Shown here in pieces: positions 1 through 10,221 of a stretch of 64,000 nt of DNA (position 1 is its first letter; each line of letters starts with the position of its first letter). Source of the DNA: Knoxdaviesia capensis (taxonomy: Eukaryota; Ascomycota; Sordariomycetes; Microascales; Gondwanamycetaceae); contig LNGK01000008.1 in NCBI GenBank assembly GCA_001510575.1, positions 5,032,981 through 5,096,980 on the forward strand. The letters run 5' to 3'. The notes below the pieces were generated by a model. It did no database searches. It was given only the letters and a program-made list of their open reading frames with translations, and was not told the DNA's origin. The position numbers and the translations under genes were made by a program.

Positions 1-1878
1 CCGATCACTATCGCCTCGGGCCTGTCTGTCGGCAAAGAAGGCCCCAGCGTGCACTATGCCGTATGTACCGGAAACGTCATCTCGCGACTCTTTGACAAGT
101 ACCGCCGCAACGCCTCCAAGACCCGCGAGATTCTCTGCGCTTGCGCCGCTGCCGGCGTGGCTGTGGCCTTCGGCAGCCCGATCGGAGGTGTCCTGTTCTC
201 GCTTGAGGAGATGTCCAACTACTTCCCGCTCAAGACCCTGTGGCGCAGCTACTTTTGCGCCCTGGTAGCTACTGGCGTGCTATCGGCCATGAACCCTTTC
301 CGCACTGGCCAGTTGGTCATGTTCCAGGTCCACTACGATCGTTCATGGCACTTTTTCGAGATTGTCTTCTACCTGATTCTCGGGGTGTTTGGAGGACTGT
401 ATGGTGCGTTTGTCATCAAGTGGAATCTCCGCGCCCAGGCCTTCCGCAAACGGTACCTTGTCAACTACGCGGTGCTTGAGGTCGTCATTCTGGCTGCAGG
501 AACTGCCATAATCTGTTACCCGAATGTGTTCCTGCGACTGGAAATGACCAAGAGCATGGAGATCCTCTTCCGCGAGTGTAACAGCGCGGAGGATTATCAG
601 GGTCTGTGCGACGCCGACACACGGCTGAGCAACATTCTGTCACTGGTTGTGGCGACGGTCATCCGACTCTTCTTGGTCATCATCTCGTACGGCTGCAAGG
701 TTCCCGCTGGAATCTTTGTGCCGTCGATGGCTGTCGGAGCCTCGTTTGGCCGTGCTGTGGGCATCATTGTGCAGTCCATCCACGAAGCGTCTCCACAGAG
801 CGCTTTCTTCGCCGCCTGCAAGCCGGAAGAGCCCTGCATCACACCAGGAACATACGCGCTGCTTGGCGCCGCGGCTGCTCTTAGTGGAATCATGCACATT
901 ACCGTGTCGGTGGTGGTGATCATGTTCGAGCTGACCGGCGCACTGGATTACATCCTGCCGACGATGATCGTGGTTGGTGTGACCAAGGTGGTCAACGAGC
1001 TGAGCGGGACGGGCGGCATCGCTGACCGGATGATTTGGTTCAGCGGGTTCCCGTTCCTAGACGGCAAGGAAGAGCACAACTTTGGCGTGCCGGTGTCGCA
1101 GGTGATGCGGTCGTCGGTGTCAGCGCTCCCGATCTACGGATACGACGTCAAGGACGTCGAGGCCCTGCTCCGGGCCCAGGAAAAGTACCAGGGGTTTCCG
1201 ATTATTGAGGACGAGAACTCCAAGATCCTGCGTGGATATATTGGGCGTACGGAACTGCGGTACGCACTTGATCGTGCGCATCGTGAACGACGGGTCAGCC
1301 CGCAAGCCAAGTGTCTGTTCGTACCACCCGCGGGTCCCGTGCCACCCCCGCCTGCGGGTAGCAGCGGGTACGACGCTGCATACGCTGACGTGGACGATGA
1401 CTCGCTGGCGCCGATCGACTTTTCGCGCTACATTGACGCCACGCCCGTCACCGCACACCCGCGACTCCCGCTCGAAACGGTAATGGAGCTGTTCCGCAAG
1501 ATCGGCCCGCGCGTGATCCTGATCGAGTACCACGGCCAACTGGCCGGCCTCGTCACGGTGAAAGACTGCCTGAAGTACCAGTTCAAGGTCGAGGCGGATG
1601 GACACGGTGGGCACAGCCTGCACCGGGATGCGGGCGGAGGCATGGGGGCCGGACAGGAACAGCTGTGGATGGCGATCCGCGGCGCGGCGGAGTGGGTGTC
1701 GCGGCGGGTGTCGAAGGCGACCGGCGGGCGGATACAGCTGAGGTCTTCGATGGATGAGCCCAGGGCAAGTGGGTTTGGACGGCCGGGTGGCAGCAGTAAT
1801 AGTGGTGGTAACGGGGCGATCCTCGACGGGGATGAGGATGTGGTGGAAGACGATGCGGTCGAGCTTCGTATGCGGTGA
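1..1878 (+). CDS. CLC-type chloride/proton antiporter, 5'-truncated by window edge
   Basis: C-terminal about 625 residues of a CLC family protein of the endosomal/Golgi CLC-3/4/5 (yeast Gef1) group. The frame is open from base 1, which enters just before the filter motif GKEGPSVH with its gating glutamate. The motif SLEEM follows, and its second Glu matches the proton glutamate of CLC exchangers, so this is read as a 2Cl-/H+ exchanger that acidifies and supplies anion to secretory or vacuolar compartments rather than a plain channel. Later comes the KVPAGIFVPSMAVGASFGR segment, the last helices, and a cytosolic tail with two CBS domains, split by a Pro/Gly-rich linker near bases 1330-1380. 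The tail ends in an acidic, Gly/Ser-rich stretch. No intron is seen in this part. The N-terminal helices and start lie upstream of the window. Family is confident; the exact orthologue is inferred. Confidence 0.95.
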   Translation, partial: PITIASGLSVGKEGPSVHYAVCTGNVISRLFDKYRRNASKTREILCACAAAGVAVAFGSPIGGVLFSLEEMSNYFPLKTLWRSYFCALVATGVLSAMNPFRTGQLVMFQVHYDRSWHFFEIVFYLILGVFGGLYGAFVIKWNLRAQAFRKRYLVNYAVLEVVILAAGTAIICYPNVFLRLEMTKSMEILFRECNSAEDYQGLCDADTRLSNILSLVVATVIRLFLVIISYGCKVPAGIFVPSMAVGASFGRAVGIIVQSIHEASPQSAFFAACKPEEPCITPGTYALLGAAAALSGIMHITVSVVVIMFELTGALDYILPTMIVVGVTKVVNELSGTGGIADRMIWFSGFPFLDGKEEHNFGVPVSQVMRSSVSALPIYGYDVKDVEALLRAQEKYQGFPIIEDENSKILRGYIGRTELRYALDRAHRERRVSPQAKCLFVPPAGPVPPPPAGSSGYDAAYADVDDDSLAPIDFSRYIDATPVTAHPRLPLETVMELFRKIGPRVILIEYHGQLAGLVTVKDCLKYQFKVEADGHGGHSLHRDAGGGMGAGQEQLWMAIRGAAEWVSRRVSKATGGRIQLRSSMDEPRASGFGRPGGSSNSGGNGAILDGDEDVVEDDAVELRMR

Positions 1879-2088
1879 TGGCAACGGATGGGATAGATGG
1901 AAAACGAAGGAGGTATCTATCATGTGATGTGACATGAGCACTTCTGTAACACTTGTATAGTAGTACCAAGGTTTGATTCTGAGTTGAATTTTAAGTTCAT
2001 CTGCATGTAGCAACATATATACGTCCTGCTCGTATATTCAAGATTATCTTCCAAACACCTAGCCCGGATTCCTACAAATATGCAGTCC

Positions 2089-3129
2089 TCACCGGCGACT
2101 GGGAGTCTCATTATCATGATACTCATCATCCAACTCCGCCAACAACGTCTCCGCCTCGCTATCAAAAGCCTGTTCCCCCGAGCCTCCTGCTTCAGCCGGC
2201 GCAGCAGCAGCTTCGGCAGACGCCTCGGTCTGGCTGCGCCCGACAATGACACAGCCGGCGACCAGCATAGCAGCGCCGAGCCACCAGAGCGGCGGGAGGT
2301 TCTCGGCGAAGATTGCGAGGCCAAGGAAAGCAGTCAGCATAAAGTTTGCCGAGGTGTTGATGATGGACACCTGGGTGGTAGATTCGCCGCGGGTGAGGGC
2401 GGTGGTGAAGAGAGACCACATCTAGGAGACAGGTTAGAGCCACTAGCCACTCGGGGAGTTGGAGCCGGGGGTGAGGGGGACTTACTACGCCGTTGAAGAA
2501 AAGGTTCAAGCCGAAGAACGACTGTGGCGGTTGGTTAGTAATAATGCATCCCAGATAAGAGGAATGGGCAGAGTAGGAGACATACAGCACGGAGAACCAG
2601 CTCCGTGGGCCGTTTGAACCCCTCAAGGCCGAGGAGCTTCGCCACCGCAGCAGCGATATCGGTGGTGAGTCCGGTAGTAGTTCTGCATCGTGAAGTCAGT
2701 ACACGTTCATGTCACGACGACAGCATGCGGAGGGGACACCAACAGCTTCGCAAACGCGCCGTTAAACGCCGCACACGCACCACTCGCCAGCGCGAACACA
2801 ATCCACTGGTTCCGCGCCATCCACGACATGTTGGCAGTGGTGTTGCGCGCCGTGACGGGCGGCTTGGCGGGGAGTCCGAGCAGCTCAGCAGCGGCAGCTG
2901 CCGAGTCGTCGGTGTCGAAGCTGGTGGCGGAGGGCGAGCGGGCGGCGGATCCGGCAGAAGATAGAGAGCCCGGGTCCGGAGAAACGGGGGAATAGGACGA
3001 CGACGACGCCATCTGGGACGTGGAAGAGAAAGTAGTGGCAGTGGTGGTGGTGGTGGTGGTGGTGGTTGCCGAAGATGAAGATGGTGATGCGGCGGCTGGA
3101 GATGGTTGGACGCGGCGTTGGCGGGCCAT
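2089..3129 (-). CDS. TMEM42-like (EamA/DMT-fold) small membrane protein
   Basis: Four exons on the minus strand, about 285 aa: 3129-2738, 2682-2586, 2521-2486 and 2421-2089. The joined C-terminal half reads NQWIVFALASGACAAFNGAF, then FFGLNLFFNGVMWSLFTTAL, then a helix ending LWWLGAAMLVAGCVIVG. This spacing and the MW-F-----RG and LWWGG-like motifs match metazoan TMEM42, a half-size drug/metabolite transporter relative; substrate is unknown. The first about 100 residues are disordered: Ser/Pro-rich with a run of nine Thr from an ACC repeat near 3046-3063. Exon 1 to 2 is the weak join: the only phase-compatible donor is GTCCCC, giving a 55-nt intron. The other donors (GTATGT, GTAAGT) are good. 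An in-frame ATG at 3255 could add 42 residues. It is convergent with the CLC gene, about 210 bp away. Confidence 0.75.
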
Positions 3130-3989
3130 GGAGAGGCACTTCAAGGAGCGAATCGTGGCTGAGAGTGGGCTATGATGAGATTGTGAGGCAGAGATACAGC
3201 CACCCACTGAAAGATAACGGCTATAGCGGTCTGCGAAGCACAAGAGGGCGAACAACAGCGAAAGTCTCCGCGAAAGGCTGCTATAAACCTCGAGTTAGGC
3301 GTGCGAAGATTAGGGGGGATGGAAATGCATCAAAAGCGGGTATGCCGTTACTGAGGCGCACGAGTTATGCACTTAAGCGGGATTGAAGTCCAGCGCAGAG
3401 CCGCAGAGCCGCAACGGCCATCAAGGCACTGAAATCACCAGTAAAAGTTCGCCATACGCGCACGCTCTCCACCGAAAAACAGAGCCTACAGCACAGCCAC
3501 ACACTGAGTCACAGGGCAGTATAAATTGGGTAGTCCTCCTTTCTCACCAACACATCTTCTGTAGTTCTCCTGGTTGCGGTTCTGCCCAATTTACAATATC
3601 TCGGAGCGACTACTTTTGCTGGCATCACATCAGGTTATCTGCAGGTTCTTTCTGTCTGCAATTACAAAAACATAATTAAAAAACCAGCCAGAATGAAACA
3701 AATACACATCGATCCCATTGAACGCCGACGACTTAAAAATACAAAGAATACGCCGAATATCGCAGTACTCTCATCCGGAGAGACTGTCCCCAAAAGCACC
3801 CATAATCCCATTTCCCATATTTGTTCATGCAATGTCGTTCTAACCGGCCCAGCCAGCACCAACGCGGACGGCAACGAGAAAGCAAAGCAAGAACAACACC
3901 GGTATCGGTCCGTCTCGCATCGCCGTCTTCCGCCGTTCGAGTTTAGTTTTTTGAGGAGGAGGAGGAGGAGGAGGAGAGAGACAGTCGGT
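3130..3989. other. Intergenic: TMEM42-like promoter and TOA2 3' region
   Basis: About 860 bp between two minus-strand genes. It should hold the promoter and leader of the TMEM42-like gene and the 3' UTR of TOA2. A purine GGA repeat sits at about 3955-3979, just beyond the TOA2 stop. No further gene is supported. Confidence 0.6.
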
Positions 3990-4642
3990 TTACGTCTCGC
4001 CCGGGCGCTTGGCGTTGCAGCTAACAATCTTCACCTTGTCGGCCGTGACTTGAGGGGAACCGCTGTCCATCTTGAAGGTGACGTTCTTGATCAGGAACGT
4101 CCACACCTCATCGCAGAAGCGGTAGGTGTCGAGGCTTCCCTGTAGAGAGAGAGATAGTGCGCGCATGCATCACGGGTCAGTAAAAGAGAGTACAGAGAGA
4201 AGGTAATCTACAGAACACAAGAGACAAGAGCAGTGCAACGAACGAACCTTGAAGGTCAGTCTGGCGCGAACCATCTTCTGGATCGTCTCGGTAATGGCCT
4301 GGTCGAAGTTCGACAGGATCTTCATGGCCAATTGGGGGTTGATACGGCCCTCGCTGATCAGGTCGTCGAGCGTGTCAGTAAGCGCAAGACCGAGACTAGA
4401 TGTGAGAAGAAGGAAGAAGCATCAGCCATCTCCAGTTCATTCAATAGTGTATCTACAAGTCCAGCTCTTGGAAGACATCTCTCCTCTTGCGCATAGACCT
4501 GCCATGAGTATCTGGTCCCGGCACGTAGTCACGATTCCACCAGCAGGAACCAGTGTGCTCTCCCACCTCAATCGCTGATGTTGGGGGCATATATGTACCT
4601 GCTTCGGCGGTAAAGCTCGTAGAACGACTGAGGAGACGCCAT
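3990..4642 (-). CDS. TOA2: Transcription initiation factor IIA small (gamma) subunit
   Basis: Three exons (4642-4599, 4395-4248, 4139-3990) give a 113-aa protein, the usual length for TFIIA-gamma. The N-terminal four-helix part carries [37 protein letters not shown] and [11 protein letters not shown]. The beta-barrel part carries [16 protein letters not shown] sequence (here [14 protein letters not shown]) and the ending [16 protein letters not shown] binds TBP on the TATA box and stabilises it against repressors; this subunit pairs with Toa1. Introns have donors GTACAT and GTTCGT and acceptors CTAG and ACAG, and all phases agree. The start is the only ATG that gives the conserved YELYR opening. 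It is divergent from the V-ATPase gene, with about 500 bp between the two starts, so the two may share regulatory DNA. Identity is confident. Confidence 0.95.
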
Positions 4643-5144
4643 CTTGTAGGTCTAATTGGTTGATCCCGAGGTCTCTTTGTTCGGTTCTGGTTATGGTTCA
4701 ATTATGGCAGACAGAACAAGTTGACTTTGGGAAGAATACTGAGGGTGTTTGGAGGAAGGGCGAGCAATAAAAGAGGGAAAAGAAAGGTCTGGATAGGAAG
4801 AAGTTTGAAATCAGGACGACTTTGGGGGTATTTATACTCTTTTTGTCCGAGCGCCCTCCAGGTAGATGCCGGCAAAACACAGCAAAAATCCAAGTGCGCC
4901 ACAACGCCACATCTGGGCTCTCACTAGCCACACTTTTTTCTGCCGCCTGCTGAAATAACTCCCGCAATACAGCAAAACGCCTCAAACCGCAATATCAAAA
5001 AACATCTAGCAAGCTTCCAACCTATCTCCAAACTTCGACTTCGACACACCCTCACGCTATTTTCACTTCTCGTCCTCTCCTTCGACCTTTTCTTCTGTAC
5101 TCGCTTCGTCCTCCCTCCGTACTCTCCAAACTTACTCAGCAGCC
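4643..5144. promoter_or_regulatory. Divergent promoter region TOA2 / VMA16
   Basis: The only DNA between two divergent starts, so both promoters must lie here. It contains A/T tracts and, on the plus side, a C/T-rich leader (about 5030-5140) running up to the VMA16 ATG. No canonical TATA box or named factor site was recognised. Confidence 0.6.
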
Positions 5145-6138
5145 ATGTCTTTGACGTACGGAGTGTCGGCGATAGGCGCCGCCGCCGTCGGCGTGGGAAT
5201 GTGTATGTTTATCGACGACGTTGTTGCGAGAGAGTCGAAGCTTGCCCGGAGCTTTGCAGTCGGCGTGTGATTCCGCCCCCGCGTCAACAACCCCCGTGCT
5301 AACAAACGCTCTCTCCTCTCATATCTTAGTCATGCTCCTTACCGGCAACGGCGAAGCTTTCAATGTCGGCGCGTTCATCGAATCCATCTCGCCGTACGCC
5401 TGGGCCAGCACCGGCATTGGCTTGTGCATCGGACTCTCGGTCGTCGGAGCTGCTTGGTGCGTTATTTCCCGCCCAGTGTGTTAAACAACATCCCGTCTTC
5501 GATATATCCCGACGTGGCCATCGACTTATAGCTACCCCCGCTATGGCGTTCGCCATCCTCCGACAGCTCCCCACCCCGTAAAAGACGCATCATCCCCGGG
5601 ACCTCTGCTAACCATTTCACGGGACGGAACTTCTTTCTATAGGGGAATTCTGCTTACCGGCTCGTCGATTCTCGGAGGTGGTGTCAAGGCCCCGCGCATC
5701 CGCACCAAGAACCTGATCTCGATTATCTTCTGCGAAGTGGTGGCCATCTACGGCGTGATCATGTCGATTGTGTTCTCGTCCAAGCTGACCGCGGTGACGG
5801 GCGCCGATCTGTACTCGGGGAACAGCTACTTCACCGGCTTTGCGCTGTTCTGGTCAGGTCTGACTGTCGGCATGTGCAACCTGGTGTGCGGTGTGTCGGT
5901 CGGTATGAACGGCAGTGGTGCCGCTCTGGCCGATGCCGCGGATCCGTCTCTGTATGTGCTTCTTTCTCCCTTTGGATTGATGTTGGGCGGCGCGGTGGAC
6001 TAACCCGTGCTTTTATTCTTTGCAAACAGTTTCGTCAAGATCCTCGTCATTGAAATTTTCTCGTCTGTCCTGGGCCTGTTCGGTCTTATTGTTGGCCTCC
6101 TCGTGTCCAGCAAGGCTCTCAGCTTCACTTCGACCTAA
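5145..6138 (+). CDS. VMA16: V-type ATPase proteolipid subunit c''
   Basis: Four exons (5145-5202, 5330-5456, 5643-5951, 6030-6138) encode about 200 aa. The protein is almost all hydrophobic helix with Gly/Ala-rich faces, as expected for the proton-carrying ring of the vacuolar ATPase Vo sector. Recognisable blocks are [50 protein letters not shown] with the essential membrane Glu, and the C-terminal [20 protein letters not shown] plus a last helix. [15 protein letters not shown] is typical of c'' rather than c or c'. Donors are GTATGT, GTGCGT and GTATGT, and phases agree. Compared with the yeast 213-aa protein the N-terminus is a little short. It acts in the vacuole/endosome membrane to pump protons, which is consistent with, but not proof of, a functional link to the CLC exchanger nearby. 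Confidence 0.95.
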
Positions 6139-6825
6139 GCTGCCCCATCTTCACTAATCGACGACGACATCCCGCCACCGGAATCAAGCCTCCTCCGACT
6201 GCGGCATTATCGACGACTGCCTGGGCGCTTTTGACTACACGCGAACACTCGCATCTCTCTATTATATCCCACTATCAAGGCACTTCTCGTCTTCTGTCTC
6301 ACACCACCAACGCCTCGTTGCTTCTGGGTTCTTAGGCGTCCCGAAAGTGGGATATGCAGGATCCTGCAGGTCGCAACTTGCTGCTGAATCTTCTCATCAC
6401 ATCACCCGAAATATCCTCTTTATATACATACACACTACAACGGCGTTATTTCTTTTTTTTTTTTGGACGATCTTGGGATGCTACGGCGGATGGGTGAATA
6501 TTGACCGACCTCTTTCTCGTTGTTTTCTTCTTTATGTTTTCTGTTCTGTTCTGTTTGCTGTTCGGTATAGCTTTTCGTGAGTTGGTCGGATGTACGAATA
6601 TCAATGGTCGGAGAGCCTCGATCCCGTCGCAGACAAACACCAAGTTTCGTGTGTCGCTGTGTATTCGGGACAGGGATTTTTATCTGCGATATATATCCAA
6701 ACAAGTGCTGTTTCCTCCGGGTTTAAATGAACTGATATATGTCTGATGTGTCACAACAGTATTTGTTAAACGAGAACGAAAACATGTCGATCATTATTCG
6801 TTTCTTAGCATGCAACCACCAGATC
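6139..6825. other. Intergenic between convergent VMA16 and molybdenum cofactor gene
   Basis: About 690 bp holding the two 3' UTRs. It has a ten-T tract near 6450 and T-rich stretches. Small open frames here show no protein-like features. Confidence 0.6.
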
Positions 6826-8967
6826 CTACGCCGGGCCAGCAACCCCAATAGTTCCCATCAACAGCGCATCAACCCGGGTCCCCTTTGACAACGGCTCGGC
6901 CCCGCTCGGCATGCACAAGAGCGCATTCGCCCGTTTCATGCTCCCGACCTTGGAGCTGCGCTGCCCGCCGGTGCTAGAAGCCTCGAGGGTGCCGTCAGGC
7001 CCAACCACCACGGACGCGCGGTGGTACTCTGGCCGGCTCCGGTCAAGCGCGAAGCTGTGCGCCAGGGTCACCGGGACCCGGGGCAACCCGGGCTTCGCGG
7101 CCGTGGACCCGGCGAGTTTCAGCAGCGCAGGTAGCACAAATAGGTGGAATGTGACCAGCGCAGAGGCCGGGTTTCCGGGGAGCGCGAACAGCGGCTTGGA
7201 TACACGCTGGGCAGCGTCGCCATCGATTGCCTTCACGGGCACTGTGGCAAAGGTGGTCGGCTTGCCGGGCTTCATGTTGACGCGGCCAAAGCGGATAGTG
7301 CCGCCCAGCGCGCGCTCGATGGTCGGCTTGAGTAAGTCGAGTTCGCCCATTGACACGCCTCCCGACGTCACCAGCACATCGGCGCGGCGCAGGCCGTCCC
7401 GCAACGCCGTCTCAAGGGCACCTGGCGCATCACTCACAATCCCCAAGTCCACGACGTCGAACCCGTGGTGGCGCGCCGCGCTCATCAGAGTGATGCGGTT
7501 CGTATCACGCACCTCACCGTACCGTAGCGCCCCGGGCCGCGCCAGATCGACAATCTCGTCGCCGGTGGACAGAATACCCACGACCGGCCGGCGGAAGGTC
7601 TGTACGGCCCGTACGCCGGTTGCAGCCAGCAGTCCAATCTCTCCACCGATACCAGAGATGCGCTCTCCGGCGGAGAGCAGTAGCGTGCCGCGCGAAATAT
7701 CACTGCCGACCTCGCGGATGTTCTCTCCGGCCCGCACGCCGGTCGCGAGGATCTCGATCTCCAGCTCCTCGTTCTTGTCCGCGGTCGTGCTGGAAAGCAC
7801 GGTGTCTTCGACCATGATCACGGAGGTCGCGCCGGGTGGGAGAGGTGCGCCGGTAGTTATGCGCGCCACCTGGCCGAGTTGCAGCTCGGCGGCGGCTTCG
7901 TCGCCAGGTGAAGCGTGTGAAACTGCGGTAACGGGGTAGATTCCCCTCATGTCGCCACCAGCCGTTACAACCACCGCGTAGCCGTCGACAATACTGGCCC
8001 GGAATGCCGGGACATCCTCACTGGCGGTGACATCCTCAGCAAGCGTCAAGCCGATCAGATCCACGTCAACAGTCGAAGTGACGATCTGGGCAGCGGGGGT
8101 GTGCTGCAGAATCAATTCAATGGCGGCGTCCACCGAGAGCATCGGGTAAGGCGATTCGCGGTAGCGGCGGGACGGGCCGAGCGACGGGTCGTTCGACATG
8201 GCCGAGGCATCAGCTTGGGTATGGCGCACTGGTCCGTGCCCGTGGCCATGGCTGTGACCGTGGCCGTGGTCATGCTGATGATGGTGGTGTCCGTGACTGT
8301 GTTGGCCACTGCCAGCAAGAGGAAGATTTGATGTCGAAGCTCCTGGAGCAAGTCCAGCCTCGGCCTCGAGCTTCTTCACGCCGCCCTGGTGGAGTTTGCG
8401 ACTGTTTGCACCAGATGCCTGGGCACAAGCATGTGGAAGCGCTTTAATGATGGCCTGTAGATTCTCTTTGGCACCCTTCGGCGACCCGGGTAGGGTGACT
8501 ATCACCGTCCGGTTACGCACACCAGCAACAGGGCGGGACATCATGGCAACTAGATGTGTTGAAGCATGTTAGATTCCCGAGTGCATCATAGAATAGCGGG
8601 GTACATGGGTTAACGTACATGGGGTGATTTGCAGCGACGTGGATAGCATAGCATGCACGATTCCTGGAGCCTGCTTGTGCAGTACCTGAGAGACCGCCTC
8701 CGGTGTCACATCGGCGATCGCAAACCCGGTGCCGCCGGTGGTGATAATCAAGTTCACGGCGCCTTGCGCATCGGCCCACTCCCGCACCTGCTCCCGGATC
8801 TGCACGGCGTCGTCGGTGACAATCTTGGTGAGCGAGACCGCCCACCGGCCGCCGCCGTCCTCGTCAAACACGGCCTTCAGCGTTGCCTCCGCTTCATCGG
8901 TGCGCGCATCTTGGGCGGCAGTCGTCGATACGATTAGAAGCGCAGCTGTGAGCTCGGGGGCCGCCAT
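6826..8967 (-). CDS. cnxE: Gephyrin/CnxE-type molybdenum cofactor synthase (MogA-MoeA fusion)
   Basis: Two exons (8967-8619 and 8549-6826; 69-nt intron, donor GTACGT) give 690 aa. Residues 1-180 are a MogA/MoaB domain that adenylylates molybdopterin, with the motif LIITTGGTGFAIADVTPEAV and, across the intron join, ITPFAMMSRP. A linker of about 65 residues follows, which includes a His-rich run (about residues 200-221, 13 His of 22). From about residue 245 there is a full MoeA domain that inserts molybdate: AGENIREVGSDI, LSTGDEIV, TSGGVSMGELD, VNMKPGKPTTF and ALPGNPASA are all present. The order G then E is that of gephyrin and fungal CnxE, opposite to plant Cnx1. Molybdenum cofactor serves nitrate reductase, sulfite oxidase and xanthine dehydrogenase, so this fungus probably can use nitrate or purines. 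Divergent from POP5. Confidence 0.95.
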
Positions 8968-9441
8968 CGAAGGTAAACCTCTGAGGGCCGGTACTTATAT
9001 ATGTGTGTATGTGCCTGATTGATAGCGGTGGGTGGTATACGGCGTGGAAATAGAGTTTCCCCCTCCTTACCATCAGAGTTTCCGGTAAGCGAGAGATGTG
9101 ATCTTATAAGCCAGAATTGGACAGTGAGGCGAGCACGGAGGGGAGCGAAATCGAAGAAAGCTTCGTATAGTGCCAATATTTGCGTATACTGTGTTAAGTT
9201 CACTGTACGTGAAAATCCAAGTATTCAGTATTTTCTGGTTTGGTCTTCAATGATTTTTCTTCACTCTTCAACATCACCACATTCCCGCTTCTCCTTTACC
9301 GATACCCGTACAAATGTGCGATGATCCTTTTCCATCGTCACAGCTGTTCACATTCATCTCTTCGTGGGATCAATCATTCTCAGTTCATCACCAAATCTGT
9401 AGCCGCACCGCCAGCTGAGCCCAGCCAGAGCAATACAAACG
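8968..9441. promoter_or_regulatory. Divergent promoter region cnxE / POP5
   Basis: 474 bp between two divergent starts; both promoters and leaders must lie here. No specific factor site was recognised with confidence. Confidence 0.55.
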
Positions 9442-10149
9442 ATGGTCCGGATCAAGGAACGCTATATGCTGGTCAACATCATATATCCGGGGTCATTGGA
9501 CACGCAGAAAACTCGAGATACACGCTATATTCCGGATTATGTCACTCTACACCAACCCACAGCTCAGGGCCTGTCAAGCCGAGCTCTGCTCAACGCCATC
9601 AAAGCTGAGCTGACGGCGCTGTTTGGAAGTTACGGACTCGGAGCTGCTGAAGTTGGACTGTCAGGTATATCATTCACGCTCTTCACATTCCATAGCGCAG
9701 TCAACGAGAAATTGCGTATTCTTTTGGGCATTTGCAGTAGACTGACTACGTTCTCATCGATAGTCCGCTACCTATCAACCGCCACATCAACTTTCATCCT
9801 CAAGGTCTCGCGCGCGTACTACCGCCTTGTATGGGCCGCGCTGACCATGATGAGCTGTGTACCCGTGGCTGATAGCCCGGCGTGCTCGTTCCGGGTGGTG
9901 CGGGTCAGCGGGACTATCCGCCGCGCCGAAGAGGAAGCCATTCGCCGCTCGCGCCAGCTTATCCTCGCCGCCAAGGGCGACGCGTCGGCGGAGGTGGGAA
10001 GTGGCTCGGCCTCGAGGCTCCTCGCCATGCCAGCCTCGAAGTCAGCTGCTAATCAGCTGGGTGATGCAGTACCTGATGACGGGGCTGTGGGTTCAGACGA
10101 GTACGAAGATGTGGAAATGTTTGCCGACGATGGTGATTTTGATGACTGA
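9442..10149 (+). CDS. POP5: Ribonuclease P/MRP subunit Pop5
   Basis: The protein opens MVRIKERYMLV, the classic Pop5 start, and continues with SRALLNAIKAELTALFGSYG, then AYYRLVWAALTMMSC and the conserved FRVVRVSGTIRRAEEEAI. It is a small subunit of RNase P (tRNA 5' processing) and RNase MRP (rRNA processing), nuclear. The whole span is one open frame, but residues after GLSG show no family resemblance for 33 codons. An intron 9665-9763 (donor GTATAT, acceptor GATAG, 99 nt) joins LSG directly to RYLST as in other Pop5 proteins. Spliced product is 202 aa, exons 9442-9664 and 9764-10149. The tail is acidic, as in human POP5. It is convergent with the GPN2 gene, 72 bp away, so the 3' UTRs probably overlap. 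Confidence 0.92.
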   Translation: MVRIKERYMLVNIIYPGSLDTQKTRDTRYIPDYVTLHQPTAQGLSSRALLNAIKAELTALFGSYGLGAAEVGLSGISFTLFTFHSAVNEKLRILLGICSRLTTFSSIVRYLSTATSTFILKVSRAYYRLVWAALTMMSCVPVADSPACSFRVVRVSGTIRRAEEEAIRRSRQLILAAKGDASAEVGSGSASRLLAMPASKSAANQLGDAVPDDGAVGSDEYEDVEMFADDGDFDD

Positions 10150-10221
10150 AGCCAATGACCACGGGGGAAAACAAGCAAATTTAAGAAGACAAGAGAAGGT
10201 AAACACGGTTCATCGGGGGCA

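Noticed and set aside
6911..7939. 342-codon plus-strand frame opposite the MoeA domain
   Set aside because: Antisense to a complete, motif-rich MoeA coding exon; no features of its own.
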